A stretch of DNA of 64,000 bases from Mycobacterium senriense (GTDB lineage Bacteria; Actinomycetota; Actinomycetes; Mycobacteriales; Mycobacteriaceae), in assembly GCF_019668465.1 (NCBI RefSeq), contig NZ_AP024828.1, forward strand, positions 4,154,001 to 4,218,000, in the 5' to 3' direction. Made by a program: the position numbers and the translations under genes. Each line of letters starts with the position of its first letter. Position 1 is the stretch's first letter. The notes beneath the pieces are model-generated. The model did no database searches and had not been told where the DNA came from. It saw only the letters and a program-made list of their open reading frames with translations. Shown one piece after another: positions 1-12,000 of the stretch.

Positions 1-1
1 G

Positions 2-3000
2 TTTGCCCAGCAGCGGTTGTGGTTCCTCGACCGGTTCGAGGGCGGGGTGGCGACCTACAACATTCCCACCGCGTTTCGGATCAGCGGGGCGCTCGATGTC
101 GAGGCGCTGGGCGCGGCTATCGATGATGTGATCGTGCGCCACGAATCGCTGCGCACCATATTTCCCGACATCGATGGTGTGCCGGTGCAGCAGGTGTTGC
201 CGGCCGAGGCGGGGATGTGGCGGCGCGGGGACGCGGCGGTGGTGTCGTTGACCGAGCAGGATCTGGTCGGCGAGCTGGCGGCGCTGGCCGGGTACCGGTT
301 TGATTTGGCAACCGAGATCCCGATTCGGGCCCAGATCTATGCGGTGGGCCCCGAGCAGTATGTGGTGGGAATTGTGGTGCACCACATTGCTTTTGATGGC
401 TGGTCACTGGCCCCGATGGCCAGGGATATCGGCGAGGCGTATCGGGCGCGGCGGCAGGGTCGGGCCCCGCAGTGGGCGCCGTTGCCGGTGCAGTATGCCG
501 ATTACACACTGTGGCAACAGGATTGGTTGGGCGCCGAGTCCGACCCCGACAGCGTGATCGCCGGGCAGCTGGCCTATTGGCGGCAGCAGTTGGCCGATCT
601 GCCCGAGGTGGTGTCGCTGCCGACGGATCGGGCGCGCCCGCAGGTGCCCAGTTATCGCGGCGATGAGGTGGAGCTCAGCATCGACCCGCAGAACTGGGCC
701 GGGGTCAAGGCGTTGGCGGCGGCCCATAACGCGACGGTCTCGATGGTGTTGCAGGCGGCCATGGTGGTGGTGTTGCACCGGGTGGGAGCCGGCGAGGACG
801 TGGCGATGGGCGCGCCCATCGCCGGGCGGATGGATGCCGCGCTGGATGAGCTGGTCGGGTTTTTCGTCAACACCTGGGTGTTGCGGGTAGGGGTGAGTTC
901 GGCGCAGCGGTTCAACGAGGTGCTCGAGCAAGTGCGCCAGCAGGCGCTGGATGCCTACAGCAACCAGGATGTGCCGTTCGAGCTGCTGGTCGAGCAGCTC
1001 AACCCGGTGCGCTCGGCGTCGCATCATCCGCTGTTTCAGGTGCTGTTGGTCTTCCAGAACAATGCGCGCCCCGAGATGACGCTGGAGGGGGTCAGCGTCG
1101 AGCAGTTGGCGGTGTTTACCCGCACCGCCAAGTTCGACCTGGACATCGAGCTGAGCGAGGTGCCCAGCGCGGACGCGGGTGCGCCGATGGCCACCGGGCT
1201 GATGATGTATGCCACGGATTTGTATGACCGGTCCACCGTCGAGCGGTTGGTCGGGTGGTTCGGCCGGGTGATCGAGGCGGTCGTGGCCGATGCCTCGGTG
1301 GCGGTGGGCGAAGTGTCGCTGCTGGATCGCGGTGAGCGTGATCTGGTGCTGTCGGGCTGGTCGGGTGCTGGAGTGACCGCGCCAGTGGGGGTGGCACCGG
1401 CGTTGCTGACGGCCGCGGTGGCGGCCAACCCGGACGCGGTGGCCGTCATCGACGGTGGTCGAGCGGTGTCGTATGGCGAGCTCGATGCGTGGTCGACGCG
1501 GTTGGCGCGGGTGCTGATCGAGGCCGGCGTGGGTCCCGAGCGCGCGGTGGGCGTGGCCATGGATCGGTGTGTGGAGTTGGTCGTGGCCTGGTGGGCAGTG
1601 GTCAAGGCCGGCGGAGTGTATGCGCCGATCAACCGTGCCCATCCGGTGGAGCGCATCGCGGCGGTGCTTGACGCGGTCGGCGCGGTGTGCGTGTTGAGCT
1701 GCGGCGCCGACACCGTTGATGGGGCCGGGGCGCGGCCGGTGCTGCGCATCGATGATCTGGATGTGTCCGGGTACCGCGCGGATCCGATTACCGACGCCGA
1801 CCGGCTGGCGCCGTTGGGGGCGGATAACGGCGCGTATGTGATCTTCACGTCGGGGTCCACCGGTGTGCCCAAGGGGGTGGCGGTCAGCCACGCCGGTCTG
1901 CTGGGTTGGGCTGCGGCGCAAGGCGAGATGTTCGGGTTGGGTGGGGATGCACGGGTGTTGATGGTGGCCGCGCCCACCTTTGATGCCTCGGTCGGTGAGT
2001 TCTTGTGGGCCGTCGAGTCCGGGGCGGCGTTGGTGGTGGCTCCGGCGGGGGTGTACGCCGGGGATGCGTTGACGGCGTTGCTGCAGGACCAGCGGGTCAG
2101 TGCGGCGATTTTGACTCCGACGGTGCTGTCGTCACTGGATCGGGCCCGGCTGGATGGGCTGGACACGGTGATCGCTGTGGGGGAGGCCTGCCTCGACGAG
2201 GTGGTGGCGGCCTGGGCGCCGGGTCGGCGGATGTACAACGGCTACGGCCCCAGCGAGACCACCATCTGGGTTACCTGCGCGCAGCTGGTCGCGGGTCAGC
2301 CGGTGCGCATCGGTGCCCCGCTGGCCGGGGTGTGTGCGCTGGTGCTCGATGCGCAGCTGAACCCGGCCCCGGCTGGCGTGGTAGGCGAGTTGTACCTGGC
2401 CGGGCCGGTGGTGGCACACGGTTACGTGGGCCGGGCCGGGTTGACCGCGGAACGGTTCGTGGCGAATCGTTTTGGGCAGCCCGGGGCGCGGATGTATCGC
2501 AGCGGGGATCTGGTCCGCTGGACGGCTGAGGGCACCCTGGATTACTTAGGTCGCGCTGATAGTCAAATCAAACTGCGCGGGCAGCGCATCGAGTTGGGCG
2601 AGATCGAAAACACCCTGCTGGCCTGCCCGCAGGTCACCCAGGCCGCGGCCAGCGTGCACGAGAGCGACACCGGTCCGCATTTGATCGGCTACGTCACGTT
2701 GGGGCAGACCAGTACCGCCGACGACGACGCCGAAATCGTCGAAGAGTGGCAACAACTGTACGACGACCTGTACGACGCAGAGGTCGAGGTGCCGGGATTC
2801 GGGATGGACTTCCGCGGCTGGAACAGCAGCTACACCGACGAGCCGATTCCGCTCGAGGACATGGTGGAGTGGCGTTCGGCCACCGTGAACCGGATCAACG
2901 CCCTGCGGCCGCAACGGGTTTTGGAGATCGGCGTGGGTTCGGGGCTGCTGTTGTCGCAGATCGCCCCGGACTGTGTCGAGTATTGGGGCACAGACTTTTC

Positions 3001-6000
3001 CGCGCCGACGATCCAGACGCTGCAGGCAGCGGTGGCTGAGCAGTTGTGGGGTAACTGGGTGCAGCTCCGGGTGCAGCCGGCGGACGTGGCCGACGGGTTG
3101 CCCGAGGGCCATTTCGATGTGGTGGTGCTCAACTCGGTGGTCCAGTACTTCCCGAGTGCGGGGTACCTGCGCGACGTGATGGCCGTGGCGATGCGGTTAC
3201 TGACGCCGGGTGGGGCATTGTTCATCGGCGACGTCCGAAACCACAGCCTGCAGGGCGCGTTTCAAACCGGGGTGGCCCTGGCCCGCACCGACACCGCCGA
3301 CGCCGCCGAAATTCGCCAACGAGTTCAGCGTGCCGTGCTCGGCGAGCCCGAATTGCTGCTGGCCCCAGAGTTTTTCACCACCTGGGCCGGCGACCACCCG
3401 TCGTCGGCCGGACTGGAAATCGAAGTCAAGCGCGGGATGGCCGACAACGAACTCAACCGGTACCGCTACGACGTCGTCGTCTATAAATCCCCCGCACCTG
3501 TGCGCTCATTGGCCGGCGCAGACAGCTGGGCGTGGACCCACTGCGCAGGCCTGGACGGGTTGCATACCCGGTTGATGTCTGAGCGTCCGGGCGCCATTCG
3601 TGTCACTGGCGTTCCCCGCGCCGGAGTGATCAGCGACGTCCACATCGAACACGCCCTGGCCGCCGGGCTGCCCCTAGCCGACGCGCTGGCCCACGCCGAC
3701 GGCGCCGATGCCGTTGTCCCCGAACAACTGCACGGCCTTGGTGAGACCGCCGGATATCACGTCGCGGTCACCTGGGGCGCTCAACCCGGCACCCTGGATG
3801 CCGTCTTCATCTCGGCAGCTGACGCTGAGCACACCCCACCGCTGACCGGTCTATATATGCCACCCGATGGGGTCCACCAACGCAGCACCCACGCCAATGA
3901 CCCCCAGACCAACACCAAAATCACCGCGGTGCGTCAGCAGTTGAGCGCGTGGTTGCCCGAATACATGGTGCCAACCCACATTGTGGTGCTCGACGAGTTC
4001 CCGATGACGTCCTCGGGCAAGATCGACCGTAAAGCCTTGCCGGCACCCGTGTACCAGGGTGCGGATCGTTACCGCGCCCCGTGTACCCCCACCGAGGAGG
4101 CACTGACCGGCATCTACGCCCAGGTGCTGGGGATCGACAAGGTCGGCGTCGACGACTCGTTTTTCGACCTGGGCGGGGATTCGCTGTCGGCGATGCGGGT
4201 AATCGCCGCGATCAACACCGGTCTGGATGCCGATCTTTCGGTGCGTGCACTGTTCGAGGCGCCTACGGTTGCCCAGTTGGCGCTTCGTATCGGTCAGGGT
4301 GGGGGCCTGGAGCCGCTGAAGCCGGTGGAGCGGCCGGCGGTGATTCCGCTGTCGTTTGCCCAGAGCCGGATGTGGTTTATCCACCAATTGCAGGGACCTT
4401 CACCGCTTTACAACGTGGTGGTGCCGTTGCGGCTCAACGGACGTCTTGATGCCGAGGCGCTGGGTGCGGCGCTGGCCGATGTGGTGGACCGCCATGAGAG
4501 CCTGCGCACCCTGTTCCCTGCGATCGATGGCGTGCCCCACCAGCTGGTGGTGGGCGCCGAACAAGCCGACTTCGGTTGGCAGGTTGTGGATGCCACCGGG
4601 TGGCCGGCAGACCGGCTGGGTGAAGCCGTCGGCGCCGCGGTGCACCACGGCTTTGACCTAGCCACCGAGATCCCGTTGCGGGCACGGCTTTTCCGCGTCG
4701 CCGACGACGAACACGTGCTGGTGGCCGTGGTGCACGAAATTGCCGCCGATGGCTGGTCGACGACCCGGCTGGTGCGTGACCTGGGTGTGGCCTATGCCAG
4801 CCGGTGCGCGGGGCAGGCCCCGGGCTGGGCGCCATTGCCGGTGCAGTATGTCGATTACACGCTGTGGCAGCGCACGCAGTTTGGTGATCTCGACGACAGT
4901 GACAGCCGCATCGCCGCGCAGCTGGCCTACTGGGAGCAGACGCTGGCCGGGATGCCCGAACGGACGCAGCTGCCCACCGATCGGCCCTACCCGCCGGTGG
5001 CGGATCACCGCGGCGCTCGGGTGGCGGTGGACTGGCCGGCGCACCTGCAACAGCAGATTGCTCGGGTGGGCCGCGAGCACAACGCGACCGGTTTCATGGT
5101 GACCCAGGCCGCGCTGGCGGTGTTGCTGTCCAAGCTCAGCGCCAGCACCGATGTGGCGGTGGGGTTCCCGATCGCCGGGCGCCGCGATCCCGCACTCGAT
5201 GAGCTGGTCGGGTTCTTCGTCAACACCTTGGTGCTGCGCGTCGATCTGACCGGCGATCCCACCGTGGCCGAACTGCTGGCCCAGGTACGAGCACGCGGCC
5301 TGGCCGCCTACGAACACCAAGATGTTCCCTTCGAGGCGCTGGTGGAGCGGCTCAACCCCACCCGATCGTTGGCCCATCACCCCCTGATCCAGGTGGTGTT
5401 CGCCTGGAACAACTTCCCCGGGCAAGTCGATGACTCCGAGACCGGGCTGAGCTTGGGTGATCTGCAGATCACCCCGCTGGGCGGGGATACCCAGACCGCG
5501 AAAATGGATGTGGTCTTTTTCCTCAAGGAATGCTGGACGGAGGCCGGTGCGCCCGCCGGGATCGGCGGGACGGTGGAATTCCGCACCGACGTGTTCGACA
5601 CCGACACCATCCAGGCGTTGGTTGAGCGGTTGGAGCGGGTATTGGTGGCGATGACCACCGACCCAACCCGGCGGCTCTCGTCGGTGGACCTGCTCGACGA
5701 GGGTGAGCATGCCCGGCTCGATGAGATCGGCAACCGGGCGGCGTTGACCGAGTCGGTGATCACGCCGGTGTCGATTCCGGTGCTGTTCGCCGCGCAGACG
5801 GCCCGCGCCCCGAAGGCGTTGGCGGTGACCTGCGAAGGCCGCTCCATCACGTATCGCGAGCTCGATGAGGCGTCGAATCGGTTGGCGCACCTGCTGGCCG
5901 ACCAGGGGGTGGGCCCGGGAGCGTGTGTGGCGCTGCTGTTTTCCCGTTCCATCGAGGCGATCGTGGCGATGTTGGCGGTGCTCAAGGCCGGGGCGGCGTA

Positions 6001-9000
6001 TCTGCCGATCGACCCGGCGGCGCCGGCGGAGCGGATCGGATTCCTGCTCGACGATGCTGGGCCGATCGCCGCGATCACCACGGCGGACCTTCGGGCGCGG
6101 CTGGACGGGCGCGAGCTGCTGGTCATCGATGTCGATGACCCCCGCATGGACACCCAGCCGTGCACGGGCTTGCCGGGGCCGGCCCCTGACGATATCGCCT
6201 ACCTGATCTACACCTCGGGCACCACCGGGGTGCCCAAGGGAGTGGCGATCACCCATCACAACCTCACCCAGCAATTGGAATCATTGAATGCCGGACTGCC
6301 GCCGGGACGGGTGTGGACGCAGTGCCATCCCTATGTCTTTGACTTCTCGGTGTGGGAGATCTGGGGCGCGTTGTTGCACGGCGGGCGTCTGGTGGTGGTG
6401 AGCGAGTCGGTGACTGGCTCACCGCAAGACTTTCACGCCTTGATGGTTGCTGAGCAGGTCAGCGTGTTGACCCAGACCCCGTCGGCGGTGGCGGCGTTGC
6501 CGGTCGAGGGGTTGGAGTCGGTGGCACTCCTGGTGGGTGGTGAGGCGTGTTCGGCCGAGGTGGTGGACCGGTGGGCGCCGGGGCGGGTGATGATCAACGC
6601 CTACGGCCCGACCGAGGTCACGATATATGCGGCGATGAGCGCGCCGCTGGCGGCGGGGTCCGGTGCTGTGCCGATCGGTGCGCCGGTGGCCGGCGCGGCG
6701 TTGTTTGTGCTCGATGACTGGTTGCGCCCGGTGCCCGCCGGGGTGGTCGGGGAGTTGTATGTGGCCGGTGGAGGGCTGGCGTGTGGGTATGTGGGTCGGC
6801 CTTCGCTGACCGGGTCGCGGTTTGTGGCCTGCCCGTTTGGGGAGTTCGGGGCGCGGATGTATCGCACCGGGGATCTGGTGTGTTGGGGTGCTGATGGGCA
6901 GCTGCGGTATGTGGGGCGTGCTGATGAGCAGGTCAAGATCCGTGGGTATCGCATCGAACTCGGGGAGATTCAGGCCGCGCTGGCCGGGCTGAACGGGGTG
7001 GAGCAGGCGGTGGTGATCGCCCGTGAGGACCGCCCGGGCGATAAGCGCCTGGTGGGCTATGTCACCGGGACCGCGGACCCCGCCGGGGTGCGAAGTGCGC
7101 TGGCCGAGCGGCTCCCGGAATATATGGTGCCGGCCGCGGTGGTGGTGATCGATGCGCTGCCGCTGACGCCCAACGGCAAACTCGATACTCGCGCCCTGCC
7201 GGAACCGGGGTACCAGAATGCCGGTTATCGCGCTCCGGCTAGCCCGGTCGAGGAGATCCTGGCCGGCGTGTTCGCCGAAGTGCTGGGGATCGACCAAGTC
7301 GGTGTTGACGACTCGTTCTTCGATTTGGGCGGGGACTCGCTGTTGGCGATGCGCCTGGTCGCCGCGATCGAGATGGGTCTGGATGCCGATCTGTCGGTGC
7401 GCACCGTGTTCGAGGCGCCCACGGTTACCCAGTTGGCGCTGCGTGTCGGTGCCGATGGGGGTGGGCGCGAGCCGTTGGTGGCGGTTGAGCGGCCCGCGGT
7501 GGTGCCGTTGTCGTTTGCCCAGCAGCGGTTGTGGTTTATCGACCAGTTGCTGGGGCCTTCACCGATCTACAACATGGCGGCCGCGTTGCGGCTGGGTGGG
7601 CGTCTGGATGCCGAGGCGTTGGGTGCGGCGCTGGCCGATGTGGTGGCACGCCAGGAGAGCCTGCGCACCCTGTTCCCGGCAGTCGAGGGCATCCCGCAGC
7701 AGGTGGTGATCCCGGCTGAGCGGGCCGACTTCGGGTGGCAGGTCATCGATGCCACCGGCTGGCCGGAAAGCCGGCTGCAGGAGGCCATCGGCGCCACGGT
7801 GCGTCATGCGTTTGATCTGGCCACCGAGATCCCGTTGCGGGCGCGGCTTTTCCGCGTCGCCGACCACGAGCATGTGCTGGTGGCCGTGATGCACCATATC
7901 GCGGGCGACGGCTTGTCGATGGCCCCGTTGGTTGCTGATCTGGGGGTCGCCTATGCCAGTCGGTGTGCAGGCCATGCCCCGGGTTGGGCGCCGTTGGCGG
8001 TGCAATATGCCGATTACACGCTGTGGCAGCGCGCGCAGCTCGGTGAGGTGGCCGATGCCGACAGCCGCATCGCTGCGCAGCTGGCTTACTGGGAGCAGGA
8101 GCTGGCCGGGATGCCCGAGCGGCTGGCGTTGCCCACCGACCGGCCCTACCCGCCGGTGGCCGATTACCGCGGGGCCAGTGTGATGGTGGACTGGCCCGCC
8201 GAGCTGCAGCAGCAAATTCGTCGGGTGGCCCGCGAGCACAATGCGACCAGCTTCATGGTGATCCAGGCCGCCTTAGCGGTGCTGCTGGCCAAGCTCAGCG
8301 CGAGCTCGGATGTGGCGGTGGGGTTCCCGATCGCCGGGCGTGATGATCCCGCGCTCGATGGGCTGGTGGGTTTTTTCGTGAACACCTTGGTGTTGCGGGT
8401 CGACCTGGCCGGTGATTCCACGGTCGCTGAGCTGCTGGCTCAGGTGCGTCAGCGCAGCCTGGCCGCCTACGAGCACCAGGACGTGCCCTTCGAGGTACTG
8501 GTGGAGCGGCTCAATCCCACCCGAGCCCTGAATCATCACCCGCTGGTGCAGGTGTTGTTCGCCTGGCAGAACTTCGCCGTCGACGACGGCGCCCCCGCCG
8601 GGTTGGGTTTGGGTGATCTGCAGGTCACGCCGTTATCGGCGGACACCCAGGTCGCCCGCATGGACGTGACGTTTACCCTGGGCGAACGCTTCAGCCAGGC
8701 CGGTGAGCCCGTCGGGATCGGCGGGTCGGTGGAGTTTCGCACCGATGTCTTCGACGCGGCCAGCATCGAGGCATTGATCGCGCGGTTGCAGCGGGTGTTG
8801 GTGGCGATCACCGCCGAGCCGTCCCGGTTGTTGTCGTCGATCAATGTGCTCGATGAAACCGAGCAGGTCCGGCTGGAAGAGCTTGGTAATAAAGCGGTTT
8901 TGTCCAGCCCGTCGAGCGCTCGGGTGTCGATTCCGGAATTGTTCGCCACCCACGTGAGCCGCACCCCGGACGCGTTGGCGCTCGTGTGCGAGGGCCTGTC

Positions 9001-12000
9001 GGTGACTTACCGCGAGCTCGATGAAACCTCGAATCGGTTGGCGCATTGTCTCGCGGCTGCGGGCGCGGGTCCGGGACAGACTGTGGCACTGCTGTTTTCG
9101 CGGTCGGCCGAGGCCATAGCGTCGATCCTGGCGGTGCTCAAGACCGGGGCGGCCTATCTGCCGATCGATCCCGCGCATCCAGCGACCCGGATCGGGTTCG
9201 TGCTCGCCGATGCCGCGCCGGTCGCCGCGCTCACCACCACCGAGCTCGCCGACCGGCTCGACGGGCATGACGTGGCGGTCATCGACGTCGACGACCCCCG
9301 GATTGACACCTATCCGTGCACGGGTTTGCCGGCGCCGGCCCCCGACGACATCGCCTACCTGATTTACACCTCGGGCACCACCGGGGTGCCCAAGGGTGTG
9401 GCCATCACCCACCACAACGTGACCGAGTTGATGGGGTCTCTGGATCCGGGTTTGGCCGCGCCCGGGCAGGTGTGGTCGCAGTGGCACTCTTACAGTTTCG
9501 ATATCTCGGGCTGGGAGATCTATGGCGCTCTGCTGCACGGTGGGCGCCTGGTGGTGGTGCCCGAGTCGGTGGCGGCCTCCCCGGACGACTTCCACGCGTT
9601 GCTGGTTGGCGAACAGGTCAGCGTCTTATGCCAAACCCCGTCGGCGGTGGGGACGTTGTCGCCGCAGGGGTTGGAGTCGCTGACCCTGCTGGTCGGTGGT
9701 GAGCCGTGTCCGGCCGAGCTGGTGGAGCGGTGGGCACCCGGGCGGGTGATGATCAATGAATACGGTCCGACCGAGACGACGATGTGGGTGGCCTTGAGTG
9801 CGCCGCTGGCGGCGGGGTCGGATGTGGTGCCGATCGGCTCGCCGGTAGCGGGTGCGGCCTTCTTCGTGCTGGATCAGTGGCTGCGACCGGTACCCGCCGG
9901 CGTGGTCGGCGAGTTGTATGTGGCCGGTCGTCAGCTGGCGTGTGGGTATGTGCGCCGGGCCGCGTTGACCGGGTCGCGGTTTGTGGCCTGCCCGTTTGGG
10001 GAGTTCGGGGCGCGGATGTATCGCACCGGGGACCTGGTGAGTTGGGGCCCCGATGGGCAGCTGCGGTATCTGGGGCGTGCCGATGAGCAGGTCAAGATCC
10101 GCGGGTATCGCATCGAGCTCGGGGAAATCCGCGCGGCGATGGCCACACTCGATGGGGTGGAGCAGGCGGCGGTCGTCGCCCGCGAGGACCGCCCCCAGGA
10201 AAAGCGCCTGGTCGGCTATGTCACCGGCACCGCGGACCCGGCCGAGATCCGTGCAGCACTGGCCGAGCGCCTGCCGGCCTACATGGTCCCGGCCGCAGTG
10301 GTGGTGATCGACGCGCTGCCGCTGACGGTCAACGGCAAACTGGACACCCGTGCCCTGCCGGCACCCGAATATCAGGACACCGATCAGTATCGGGCCCCGG
10401 CCAACGCGGTCGAGGAGATCCTGGCCGGCATCTACGCCCAGGTACTCGGGCTCGAGCTTGTCGGAGTCGACGACTCATTCTTCGACCTGGGCGGAGATTC
10501 GCTGTCGGCGATGCGGGTCATCGCCGCGATCAACAAGTCCTTGGATGCCGGCCTTGCGGTGCGCACCTTGTTCGACGCGCCAACGGCGGCTCAATTGGCG
10601 CCCCGCATCGGCGAAGATGGGGCCGGGCTGGAGCCGTTGGTGGCGGTTGAGCGGCCCGCGGTGGTGCCGTTGTCGTTTGCCCAGCAGCGGTTGTGGTTTA
10701 TCGACCAGTTGCAGGGGCCCTCACCTATCTACAACATGCCGGCGGCGTTGCGGCTGGGTGGGCGCCTGGATGCCGAGGCGTTGGGGGCGGCGCTGGCCGA
10801 TGTGGTGGCACGCCAGGAGAGCCTGCGCACCCTGTTCCCGGCAGTAGAGGGCATCCCGCAGCAGGTGGTGATCCCAGCCGAGCGGGCCGACTTCGGTTGG
10901 CAGGTCATCGATGCCACCGGCTGGCCGGAAAGCCGGCTGCAGGAGGCCATCGGCGCCACGGTGCGTCACCCGTTTGACCTTGCGACCGAGATCCCGTTGC
11001 GGGCAACACTTTTCCGCGTCGGCGACGACGAGCACGTGCTGGTGGCCGTGGTGCACCATATCGCTGCCGACGGCTTGTCGATGGCCCCGCTGGTTGCTGA
11101 TCTGGGGGTGGCCTATGCCAGCCGGTGTGCGGGGCAAGCCCCGCGTTGGGCGCCGTTGGCGGTGCAATATGCCGATTACACGCTGTGGCAACGCGCGCAG
11201 CTCGGTGAGGTGGCCGATGCCGAGAGCCGCATCGCCGACCAGCTGGCCTACTGGGAGCAAGCGCTGGCCGGGCTGCCCGAGCGGCTGATGCTGCCCACCG
11301 ATCGGCCCTACCCGCCGGTGGCCGATTACCGCGGCGCCAGTGTGGTCGTGGACTGGCCGGCCGAGCTGCAGCAGCAGGTGGCTCGGGTGGCCCGCGCGCA
11401 CAACGCGACCAGCTTCATGGTGATCCAGGCCGCCCTGGCGGTGTTGTTGGCCAAGCTCAGCGCCAGCTCCGACGTGGCGGTGGGGTTCGCGATCGCCGGA
11501 CGGCGCGACCCGGCGCTGGATGAGTTGGTGGGGGTCTTCGTCAACACCCTGGTGTTGCGGGTGGAGGTGGCCGGCGATCCGACGGTCGCTGAGCTGCTGG
11601 CTCAGGTGCGTCAGCGCAGCCTGGCCGCCTACGAGCACCAGGACGTGCCCTTCGAGGTACTGGTGGAGCGGCTCAACCCCACCCGAAGCCTGGCCCATCA
11701 GCCGCTTGTGCAGGTGGCGTTGACCTGGCAGAACTTCGTTCAAGAAGACGGCGCCCCCGCCGAGTTGGCCCTGGGTGATCTGCAGGTCACCCCGCTGTCC
11801 GCGGACACCCAGGTCGCCCGCACGGACCTGACATTTTCGTTGGGCGAACGCTGGAACCAGGCCGGGGAGCCCGCCGGGATCGGCGGCTCGGTGGAGTTCC
11901 GCACCGACGTGTTCGACGCGGCCAGCATCGAGGCGTTGATCGCACGGTTGCAGCGGGTATTGATGGCGTTCACCGACGACCCGTCCCGGCGGCTCTCGTC

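Noticed and set aside
404..1921. 505-codon minus-strand open frame opposite the NRPS
   Set aside because: His/Arg/Gln-rich composition without motifs; it is the antisense frame of a high-GC coding sequence. Similar long frames opposite metH (31291-33711) and modules 2-4 were dropped for the same reason.
6807..10712. Repeats in the NRPS as a CRISPR or transposon signature
   Set aside because: Two copies only, 3.16 kb apart, in frame and matching homologous domain positions; they are duplicated modules.
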